6,140 nucleotides of DNA, taken from Lautropia sp. (GTDB taxonomy: Bacteria; Pseudomonadota; Gammaproteobacteria; Burkholderiales; Burkholderiaceae_E). A program made the position numbers and the translations under genes. The notes under the pieces were generated by a model. It did no database searches. It was not told the DNA's origin and worked only from the letters and a program-made list of their open reading frames with translations. Shown piece by piece: positions 1 through 5,643 of the stretch (positions within the stretch are counted from its first letter, which is position 1; every line of letters begins with the position of its first letter). The stretch lies in contig JACCRJ010000370.1 in the NCBI GenBank assembly GCA_013813615.1, positions 1 to 6,140 of the forward strand. The letters are read 5' to 3'.

Positions 1-40
1 CGCCCCCGGGGGGGGAGCGCCGGAGGCGCTCGGGGGCGTT
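1..40 (-). repeat. C-rich-flanked hairpin repeat, copy A (may continue off window)
   Basis: On the minus strand, starting at the ibaG TAA stop: AACGCCCCC, then a perfect 7-bp stem GAGCGCC-TCC-GGCGCTC (15-31), then a C run (8-14). It aligns with copy B at 1252-1285. Here the outer CGCCCCC (32-38) can also pair with GGGGGCG at 1-7, giving a longer two-part stem with a 7-nt bulge. What follows lies outside the window, so a U-tract, and therefore terminator function, cannot be judged. Confidence 0.7.
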
Positions 41-272
41 ATGCTTTCCACTCTTCCGGGGTTAAAGTTTTCATCGACAGCGCATGGATCTCGGCCTTCA
101 TGCGATCCCCCAGCACGCCGTACACCAGTTGGTGGCGCGCGATCGGCCGCTTGCCGGCGAAGGCGGCACAGACAATGACCGCTTCGAAGTGTTGGCCATC
201 GCCGCTCACCTCCAGGTGCTCGCACGCCAGCCCCTGGGCGATGTAACTCTTGACGTCTTCGGGCGTGACCAC
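39..272 (-). CDS. ibaG: IbaG, BolA-family protein
   Basis: Small cytoplasmic BolA-family protein of the IbaG (YrbA) type. Family members bind monothiol glutaredoxins and take part in iron-sulfur handling; E. coli IbaG is linked to acid stress. The 77 residues cover the whole BolA fold, with VSGDGQHFEAVIV at 22-34, RHQLVYGVLGDRM at 46-58 and IHALSMKTLTPEEW at 62-75, all matching IbaG. Candidate metal-ligand residues are Cys17, His28, His47 and His63, the last being the family's conserved invariant-type His. The GTG start at 272 is chosen because AGGAG (281-285) lies exactly 8 nt upstream and homology begins at VTPEDVK. The frame is open further upstream to 428, but that part is Pro/Arg-rich and contains the candidate promoter. 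Neighbouring mla genes upstream match E. coli order; murA would be expected next. Confidence 0.94.
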   Translation of the reverse strand: MVTPEDVKSYIAQGLACEHLEVSGDGQHFEAVIVCAAFAGKRPIARHQLVYGVLGDRMKAEIHALSMKTLTPEEWKA

Positions 273-328
273 TGGACGAACTCCTGCACAAGATGAACCG
301 TCGGCCGCAGAGGCGCCGGGAGGGCGGG

Positions 329-334
329 ATTGTA
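329..334 (-). promoter_or_regulatory. Candidate -10 box for ibaG
   Basis: The minus strand carries TACAAT (one mismatch to TATAAT) followed by CCCGCC, in a 183-nt gap before ibaG. No good -35 lies 16-18 nt upstream. A start near 322 would give a leader of about 50 nt ending in the AGGAG site. It suggests ibaG, and probably genes beyond the window, have their own promoter. Confidence 0.4.
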
Positions 335-348
335 CCGGCCCCCGACCC

Positions 349-364
349 GGCTGCGCCGGCAGCC
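349..364. other. Inverted repeat upstream of the candidate ibaG -10
   Basis: The sequence ggctgcgccggcagcc has 6-bp arms GGCTGC/GCAGCC around a 4-nt centre. It covers the -35 position relative to the TACAAT at 329-334. It might be a regulator site or a chance palindrome in GC-rich DNA. Confidence 0.2.
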
Positions 365-428
365 CCCAGGACATCGGCAGCCGCCCCGGCCACCGCAGTC
401 GCGGGGCGGGCGCTGATCCGGCTTTCAC

Positions 429-444
429 CCCCGTCTCAACGGGG
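429..444 (-). terminator. Possible terminator-like hairpin after the permease
   Basis: On the minus strand CCCCGT-TGAG-ACGGGG forms a 6-bp GC-rich stem, extendable by a U-G pair, starting 12 nt after the permease stop. No U-tract follows (GGTGAAAGCC), so this is at best a weak or factor-dependent terminator. Its placement at the end of the exporter genes and before a candidate ibaG promoter supports a boundary. Confidence 0.3.
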
Positions 445-455
445 AGCGTTCCGGC

Positions 456-1214
456 TCAGGCCCTCAGCTTGTAGCCGGTCCTGAGCATCTGCAGCGTTAC
501 CGCCGCAGCCACCAGCCAGGCGGCAGTGACAATGCCCAGGCTCAGCCATGGCGACACGTCGGACTGGCCGAAGAAACCATACCGGAATCCGTCCACCATG
601 TAGAAGAAGGGATTCAGGTGGGATGCCGCCTGCCAGAAGGGCGGCAGGCTGTGGACGGAGTAGAAGACGCCGGAGAGGAAGGTGAGCGGCATGATCAGGA
701 AGTTCTGGAAAGCGGCGATCTCGTCGAACTTGTCCGCCCAGATCCCGCCGATCAGGCCGAGCGTGCCGAGCATGGCGCTGCCGAGGAGGGCGAACACGAA
801 CGCCCACAGAGGGTATTCGAAGCGCGTCTCGAAGAATCCTATCGTTACCAGGAACACGCCCAGGCCGACGACCAGCCCGCGGCCCACCGCGGCAAGCACA
901 TAGCCGGCATACATGGTCAGCGGCCGGATCGGCGGCAACAGCACGAACACGATGTTGCCGGTGATCTTGCTCTGGATCATGGAGGAAGAGGTATTGGCGA
1001 AGGCGTTCTGCAGCACCGACATCATCACCAGGCCCGGTATGAGGAAGGAGGTGTAGCTGACGCCCTCGAAGACCTCGACCCGCCCCTTCAGGGCGTGCGA
1101 GAAGATCAGCAGGTACATCAGGGCGGTCATCACCGGCGCGGCCACGGTCTGGAAACCGACCTTCCAGAAGCGCAGCAGCTCCTTGTACAACAGCGTGCGG
1201 AACCCTTCCATCAT
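456..1214 (-). CDS. YadH-like ABC-2 type permease
   Basis: Membrane subunit of the ABC-2 exporter that pairs with the preceding ATPase; substrate unknown. The 252-residue protein resembles E. coli YadH (256). Six hydrophobic segments are visible, near residues 22-42 (VAAPVMTALMYLLIF), 55-75, 105-128, 137-160, 168-190 and 225-245. Family stretches include SFLIPGLVMMSVLQNAFAN, DEIAAFQNFLIMPLTFLSGVFYS and LPPFWQAASHLNPFFYMVDGFRYGF. It starts ATG ATG (MMEGF); either could initiate. The ribosome binding site is weak (GGATGA), and a 23-codon frame ends 4 nt upstream, so initiation may depend on coupling. The gene is followed 12 nt later by a hairpin (429-444), consistent with the end of a transcription unit. 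Confidence 0.94.
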   Translation of the reverse strand: MMEGFRTLLYKELLRFWKVGFQTVAAPVMTALMYLLIFSHALKGRVEVFEGVSYTSFLIPGLVMMSVLQNAFANTSSSMIQSKITGNIVFVLLPPIRPLTMYAGYVLAAVGRGLVVGLGVFLVTIGFFETRFEYPLWAFVFALLGSAMLGTLGLIGGIWADKFDEIAAFQNFLIMPLTFLSGVFYSVHSLPPFWQAASHLNPFFYMVDGFRYGFFGQSDVSPWLSLGIVTAAWLVAAAVTLQMLRTGYKLRA

Positions 1215-1251
1215 TCAGTCATCCATGACGCCGCGCGCCCGCCCAGTCGTT

Positions 1252-1285
1252 GGGGGGAAGCGCCGAAGACGCTTCGGGGGGCGTT
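1252..1285 (-). repeat. C-rich-flanked hairpin repeat, copy B
   Basis: On the minus strand this begins just after the ATPase stop: AACGCCCCCC, then a stem of 8 bp with one G-U (GAAGCGTC/GGCGCTTC, loop TTC; 1257-1275), then CCCCCC. It closely matches copy A at 8-40 in order, stem sequence, flanking C runs and the AACG lead-in. It fills about half of the ATPase-permease gap. It may be a dispersed intergenic repeat or an mRNA-processing or stability element. Confidence 0.75.
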
Positions 1286-1286
1286 T

Positions 1287-2192
<906 letters not shown>

Positions 2193-2217
2193 GAAGCCTT
2201 CCATCTCTCCTGATGCG

Positions 2218-2231
2218 CCGGCTTGCGCCGG
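2218..2231 (-). other. Small GCAA-loop hairpin before the exporter ATPase
   Basis: On the minus strand CCGGC-GCAA-GCCGG gives a 5-bp stem closed by a GNRA-type tetraloop. It lies 25 nt upstream of the ATPase start and immediately before the AGGAGA and GAAGG ribosome-binding stretches, so it could influence translation. It is short and could be chance in GC-rich DNA. Confidence 0.3.
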
Positions 2232-2284
2232 TGCTCGTTCCTGAACCCGCTCGAACCGCTCTTGCGGGTGCCCTGAAATGCAAG

Positions 2285-2313
2285 GCCGCCGGATCCAGCA
2301 TGGACCCGGCGGC
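2285..2313 (-). other. Strong 12-bp hairpin in the mlaB to ATPase gap
   Basis: Arms 2302-2313 and 2285-2296 (GCCGCCGGGTCC and GGATCCGGCGGC on the minus strand) form a 12-bp stem with one G-U pair and a 5-nt loop. It begins about 50 nt after the mlaB stop. On the minus strand the 3' side (CTTGCATTTCAGG) is not a real U-tract, so it is not a classical intrinsic terminator. It may be an attenuator, an mRNA-stabilising stem that lowers expression of the downstream exporter, or the remains of a terminator. Confidence 0.5.
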
Positions 2314-2362
2314 GCGTAAATTGTCCGCATGCACACTGCGGCCGCAGCCGCATTGGTCGGCG

Positions 2363-2716
2363 CTAGTTCGGCCTCGCGACGTCGACCGTGCCTGCGACAG
2401 CGCCGAAAAGCATCTCGGCGATGCCATAGAGTTCCGCCAGTTCCTGCAGCTTCTGCGGCGGATTCAGCAGGACGATCCCATTGCTGCCTGCAATCCGCGC
2501 AGCGTCCGGCGCGGCGCCGGAGGCGGTGCCGCGCCCGGAGCGCTCGCGCAGGAGCTCAAGCAACAGCGACAAGGCGGATGAATCGAAGTGCACCAGCGGC
2601 AGGAGATCCAGCGCCAGCGGCTGCTCGCCGGCGGCCACTGCCGCCTGCTTCAGGCTGTCCAGAACCTCCACCGCGTTGCCGGCGTCGATTCGCGCCGGAA
2701 CCGCAACTGCTTCCAT
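2363..2716 (-). CDS. mlaB: MlaB, STAS-domain subunit of the Mla transporter
   Basis: Cytoplasmic STAS protein which, in the known complex, binds MlaF and is needed for its ATPase activity and assembly. The 117-residue protein shows the STAS pattern: a first strand, a helix (VEVLDSLKQAA), the strand LALDLLPL, and the loop plus helix FDSSALSLLLELLRER with DSS at 45-47, the position corresponding to the anti-sigma antagonist phosphorylation loop. A second part (GIVLLNPPQKLQELAELYGI) completes the fold. Between them lies an Ala/Gly/Arg-rich stretch (about 60-78) that makes it longer than E. coli MlaB (97). The ATG start is 10 nt after the mlaC stop with no clear ribosome binding site, so coupling to mlaC is likely. 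The assignment rests on fold signature and position. Confidence 0.92.
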   Translation of the reverse strand: MEAVAVPARIDAGNAVEVLDSLKQAAVAAGEQPLALDLLPLVHFDSSALSLLLELLRERSGRGTASGAAPDAARIAGSNGIVLLNPPQKLQELAELYGIAEMLFGAVAGTVDVARPN

Positions 2717-2726
2717 CCCGGGCTGC

Positions 2727-3353
2727 TCAGCTCTTCACGGCGCTGGCGAAGGATTTGTTCTTGTCCGCCAGGCTCTTGATCAGGCCATCGATGCCACCGG
2801 CGGAGATCTCCTGCGCAAACTGGTTGCGGTACGTCTGCACCAGCCAGACACCGAGCACGTTGACGTCATAGATCCTCCAGGCCTTGTCGGCCTTCTCCAG
2901 GCGATAGTCCAGCTGGATCGGCTCTCCGCGCGCCTGCACGATCTCGCTGCGCACGATCACCTCCGTGTCCGACGCATTGCCGCGGTACGGCTTCATGTTG
3001 ACGCTCTGGTCGCGCACGGCGGTGAAGGCGTTGGAGTAGGTGCGCAGCAGCAGGATGCGGAATTCCGTCATCAGCTGCTTCTTCTGCTCCGGCGTGGCAT
3101 CACGCCAGGCGCGGCCGACCGACAGGGCGGTCATGCGCTCGAAGTTGACGTGCGGCATCAGCGTCGTGTCGACAAGTTGGCTGATCCGCTTCAGGTCGCC
3201 CGCCTGGATCTCCTTGTCCGACTTCAGCAAGTCGATGACCTTGGAGGACAGGTCCTCCACGAACTTGTCCGGCGCCTCCTGGGCAAAGGCGCCGCCCGAG
3301 ACGAAGGTGGCGAGAAGCAACGACGAAATGAACCTGAAGAAACTGCTTTGCAT
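2727..3353 (-). CDS. mlaC: MlaC, periplasmic phospholipid carrier
   Basis: Soluble periplasmic lipid-binding protein that shuttles phospholipid between outer-membrane MlaA and the inner-membrane MlaFEDB complex. The 208-residue length is normal (E. coli 211). The N-terminus is a Sec signal peptide with a hydrophobic core at about residues 8-21 and a likely cleavage after AFA (residue 24), leaving QEAPDK. The mature part matches the Tol-Ttg2 family: LVDTTLMPHVNFERMTALSVG, then WRDATPEQKKQLMTEFRILLLRTYSNAF, then WRIYDVNVLGVWLVQTYRNQF near the C-terminus. The ATG start is preceded by AAGGA (3358-3362) at a short 4-nt spacing. It is separated from mlaA by 200 nt, unlike the overlapping upstream genes, and is followed 10 nt later by mlaB. 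Confidence 0.97.
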   Translation of the reverse strand: MQSSFFRFISSLLLATFVSGGAFAQEAPDKFVEDLSSKVIDLLKSDKEIQAGDLKRISQLVDTTLMPHVNFERMTALSVGRAWRDATPEQKKQLMTEFRILLLRTYSNAFTAVRDQSVNMKPYRGNASDTEVIVRSEIVQARGEPIQLDYRLEKADKAWRIYDVNVLGVWLVQTYRNQFAQEISAGGIDGLIKSLADKNKSFASAVKS

Positions 3354-3461
3354 GATGTCCTTTAATCCGGTTGAACCGTGAGGCGGATTCGCCTGTCGGA
3401 CCTCTCAGGAACAACGGCCGAGCCCGGTGGCCGGCCGACGCTGGAGTCGCCTTTGCCTGCC

Positions 3462-3467
3462 ATTATC
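3462..3467 (-). promoter_or_regulatory. Candidate extended -10 promoter upstream of mlaC
   Basis: On the minus strand the 200-nt gap between mlaA and mlaC contains TGGGATAAT, an extended -10 pattern (TG, one base, then GATAAT). The hexamer at the 17-nt spacing is AACAAT, a poor -35, so the call rests on the extended -10. Transcription would start near 3455, leaving a leader of about 100 nt before mlaC. A near-palindrome of 16 nt (3488-3503) lies just upstream. This would allow mlaCB and downstream genes to be expressed independently of mlaFEDA. Confidence 0.35.
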
Positions 3468-3487
3468 CCATCCGCATGCCCGCTATT

Positions 3488-3503
3488 GTTGCAAGCTCGC
3501 AAC
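3488..3503. other. Near-perfect 16-nt inverted repeat
   Basis: The sequence gttgcaagctcgcaac has arms GTTGC and GCAAC around AGCT, with one non-pairing position on each side of the centre. It lies across the -35 area of the candidate mlaC promoter. It could be an operator or simply chance; no known regulator site is recognised. Confidence 0.25.
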
Positions 3504-3553
3504 ATCCGCCGACATGGCCCGCTCGGCCCCTGCGACCCTCGTAAGCCGTCCGA

Positions 3554-4330
3554 TCACTTGCTGTCGGAGTAGCCTGAATCGTCGGAGTAGCCGGAATCGT
3601 CTTCCATATCCGGTTCCTCCGGCGGATTGCCGTCATGAACGGCATTGCGGCGGCGCTGCAGCCAGCCGTCGCGGATCAGCGAATACGGATCGAGGGCCGC
3701 GCCCTGGATCACTTTCTCCGCCTCCAGCAAGGAGGCGCGCGCGTCGGTCAGCCTGAGCCCCCACAGCAGATTGCTTGCACGGGCGCTCAAGTCGTACAGC
3801 CCCAGCGGGCTCGCATAGATGTCCACCGCACGCCCCGGCGCGTCGCGCACGGTCGATGGCCCGAGCAGCGGGATCACGAGATACGCACCGGATGGAACGC
3901 CCCAGTAGCCGAGCGTCTGGCCGAAGTCCTCGTAATGCTTGGGCATCCCGATCGCGCTGGCGACATCCGCAAACCCCAGGAAACCCAGGGTGGAGTTGAC
4001 GGTGAAGCGCGAGAAGTCGATCAGCGCGGCCTGCGGCTTCGCCTGCAGCAGGTTGTTGGCCCCGGTGTACAGGTCGTCGAGGTTCGCAAAAAAGCTGGTA
4101 ACCATCAGTTGCGCCGGCTCCGGAACGAACCGCTGGTAGGCCTGCGCCGCGGGTTTCAGCGTATAGCGATCGACGACGTCGTTGAACCGGTAGACCGAGC
4201 GGTTGAAGGATTCGTAGGGATCCCGTGGATTTCCCGCGCCGCCGGTGGTGGCGCAGCCGGCCAACGACCCCGCCAGCAGACAGGTCAGCAGGAGGCGAAC
4301 GCGAAGCGAACTGCCCACGGGCCGCCTCAC
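3554..4330 (-). CDS. mlaA: MlaA (VacJ), outer-membrane lipoprotein
   Basis: Outer-membrane lipoprotein that, in the known system, forms a channel with trimeric porins, removes phospholipid from the outer leaflet and hands it to MlaC. The 258-residue protein starts with a lipoprotein signal peptide: basic residues, a Leu-rich core and the lipobox LAGC with Cys26. The residue after it is Ala, not Asp, consistent with Lol sorting to the outer membrane. The family hallmark DPYESFNRSVYRFND is at about 37-51, followed by FTVNSTLGFLGFADVA and FGQTLGYWGVPSGAYLVIPL. DPYSLIRDGWLQRR near the end also matches MlaA. The acidic tail contains a tandem 18-nt repeat (3563-3598). The start is GTG with only a weak ribosome binding site, but it overlaps the mlaD stop (GTGA), pointing to translational coupling. 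In E. coli mlaA is unlinked; here it is inside the operon. Confidence 0.96.
   Translation of the reverse strand: MRRPVGSSLRVRLLLTCLLAGSLAGCATTGGAGNPRDPYESFNRSVYRFNDVVDRYTLKPAAQAYQRFVPEPAQLMVTSFFANLDDLYTGANNLLQAKPQAALIDFSRFTVNSTLGFLGFADVASAIGMPKHYEDFGQTLGYWGVPSGAYLVIPLLGPSTVRDAPGRAVDIYASPLGLYDLSARASNLLWGLRLTDARASLLEAEKVIQGAALDPYSLIRDGWLQRRRNAVHDGNPPEEPDMEDDSGYSDDSGYSDSK
3563..3598 (-). repeat. Two 18-nt tandem repeats in the mlaA 3' end
   Basis: Units 3563-3580 and 3581-3598 differ at a single base. In frame they encode a repeated six-residue unit, giving the MlaA tail DDSGYSDDSGYSDSK. A third partial unit begins at 3599 (gtc) and then diverges. This looks like a slippage-type duplication in a disordered acidic tail beyond the conserved domain. 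Confidence 0.85.
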
Positions 4331-4827
4331 TTGGGAGCGCCCGCGGCGCTGCCGGCTTCGGGCGGACCTTCGCCGGCCTTGCCGTAGAGGAACTGGCTGA
4401 TGAGGTTTTCCAGCACCACTGCCGACTGGGTCAGCGAGATCTTGTCGCCGCTCGCCAGCACTGCCTCCTCGGCGCCCGCCTCGATGCCGATGTACTGCTC
4501 GCCGAGCAGACCGGCAGTCAGGATCTTGACCGAGGAGTCCTTGGGGAACCGGTAGCGCGAATCCATCGACAGGCGGACCTCTGCCCGGAAGATCCTGGTG
4601 TCGAAGTCGATCGAATCCACACGACCGACCACGACGCCCGCGCTGCGCACCGGCGCGCGTTCCTTCAGGCCTCCGATGTTGTCGAAGTTGGCACTGAGTT
4701 CGTAGCCGTCATTGACCACGAAGGAGCCCAGGTTGGCCGCTCGCAGCGCCAGGAAGAACAACGCCCCGATGCCGGCCAGCACGAACAACCCGACCATGAT
4801 GTCCATCGTCCGTCTTCTCATGCCCAT
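4327..4827 (-). CDS. mlaD: MlaD, MCE-domain phospholipid-binding subunit
   Basis: Periplasmic MCE protein anchored in the inner membrane. In the known family it forms a homohexameric ring on MlaE and passes phospholipid to or from MlaC. The 166-residue protein has a basic start (MGMRRRTMD), one transmembrane helix at about residues 9-28, then an MCE domain with the core FDNIGGLKERAPVRSAGV and the pore-loop region LTAGLLGEQYIGIEAG. A C-terminal helix (LENLISQFLYG) matches the segment that lines the hexamer channel. A short Ala/Gly/Pro-rich tail follows; E. coli MlaD is 183 residues. The ATG start is preceded by AGGA with a spacing of about 6 nt. ATG 4821 (MRRRT) is an alternative start that would alter only two residues. 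The TGA stop overlaps the mlaA GTG start by 4 nt. Confidence 0.96.
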   Translation of the reverse strand: MGMRRRTMDIMVGLFVLAGIGALFFLALRAANLGSFVVNDGYELSANFDNIGGLKERAPVRSAGVVVGRVDSIDFDTRIFRAEVRLSMDSRYRFPKDSSVKILTAGLLGEQYIGIEAGAEEAVLASGDKISLTQSAVVLENLISQFLYGKAGEGPPEAGSAAGAPK

Positions 4828-4860
4828 ACGCTTTCCTGTATTCCTGTTCAGTGATGAGCG

Positions 4861-5643
4861 CTAGAACCCGCCGAACATCAGCCCGGTCAGCATGAAGTCG
4901 AAACCCAGCACCACCAGCGAGGATGCCACGACCGTGTCGGTGGTGGCATGCGACACCCCCTCGGGTGTCGCGGTAGCCTCGTGGCCGACGAAGAGCGCGA
5001 TGAAGGCGCAGATCACGCCGAAGATCATGCTCTTGATGACGCCGTTGCCGATGTCGTTGCGGATGTCCACGCCGGCCTGCATCTGCGACCAGAAGGAACC
5101 GCTGTCGACGCCGATGATCTGCACGCCGACGATGTAGGCGCCCATGACCCCGACCGCGGAGAACATGGCGGCCAGCAGCGGCATCGCGATGACGCCCGCG
5201 ACGAAGCGCGGCGCAAGCACGCGGCTCATCGGATCCACCCCCATCATCTCCATTGCCGCCAGTTGCTCGCCTGCCTTCATCAGCCCGATGCCGGCGGTGA
5301 GCGAGGTGCCGGCGCGGCCGGCGAAGAGCAGCGCCGTCACCACCGGCCCCAGTTCGCGGGTCAGCGACAGGGCCACCAGCAGCCCCAGGGCCTCCGAAGA
5401 CCCGTAACGCTGCAGCGTGTAGTAGCCCTGCAGGCCGAGTACGAAGCCGACGAAGAGGCCGGAGATGGTGATGATCGACAGCGAGCGGTTGCCGATGAAG
5501 TACAGCTGCTCGATGATCAGCCGCGGCCGGCGCAGGCTGAGCAGCGACAGCCAGCTCAATCGGACCAGGAAGCGAAAACCGAATCCCAGGCCGGCGAACC
5601 GGGCCAGCGCCCACCTGCCCAGTGCCGCGATGTCGTCGATCAC
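4861..5643 (-). CDS. mlaE: MlaE, phospholipid ABC transporter permease
   Basis: Integral membrane permease of the Mla complex (MlaE/TGD1 family). Two copies form the lipid pathway between the MlaF dimer and the MlaD hexamer. The 260-residue length matches the family (E. coli 260). Visible are an amphipathic N-terminus, hydrophobic segments near residues 55-75, 88-108, 145-175 and 205-255, the conserved LTRELGPVVTALLFAGRAG at about 94-112, and a cytoplasmic coupling-type loop with MKAGEQL and MEMMGVDP at about 122-138. The C-terminus LTGLMFGGF is typical. Residue 118 is Gly where E. coli has Glu (TAEIG). The start is GTG, overlapping the mlaF stop as GTGA, with AGAGGA at 5653-5658 nine nt upstream as ribosome binding site. 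It ends 33 nt before mlaD. Confidence 0.97.
   Translation of the reverse strand: MIDDIAALGRWALARFAGLGFGFRFLVRLSWLSLLSLRRPRLIIEQLYFIGNRSLSIITISGLFVGFVLGLQGYYTLQRYGSSEALGLLVALSLTRELGPVVTALLFAGRAGTSLTAGIGLMKAGEQLAAMEMMGVDPMSRVLAPRFVAGVIAMPLLAAMFSAVGVMGAYIVGVQIIGVDSGSFWSQMQAGVDIRNDIGNGVIKSMIFGVICAFIALFVGHEATATPEGVSHATTDTVVASSLVVLGFDFMLTGLMFGGF

Noticed and set aside
1..40. Intrinsic terminator after ibaG
   Set aside because: The hairpin is clear, but the downstream side is outside the window and a similar hairpin occurs inside the exporter gene pair, so it is better treated as a repeat.
273..428. N-terminal extension of ibaG to an ATG at 428
   Set aside because: The extra 52 residues are Pro/Arg/Gly-rich with no BolA homology and cover the candidate promoter. 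GTG 272 has an AGGAG at ideal spacing.
2193..2336. N-terminal extension of the exporter ATPase to 2336
   Set aside because: Homology begins at MPAAIDID. The extension crosses two hairpins, is non-homologous, and a ribosome binding site lies directly before 2192.
2481..3365. Plus-strand open frame opposite mlaB and mlaC
   Set aside because: It is antisense to two well-identified genes, has no domain, and its composition reflects reversed codons.
3635..4387. Plus-strand open frame opposite mlaA
   Set aside because: It is a shadow of mlaA on the other strand, without homology or a plausible start signal.
4709..5614. Minus-strand open frame overlapping mlaE and part of mlaD in another frame
   Set aside because: The translation is Arg/Ala/His-rich and shows no domain, while the alternative frames give textbook MlaE and MlaD.
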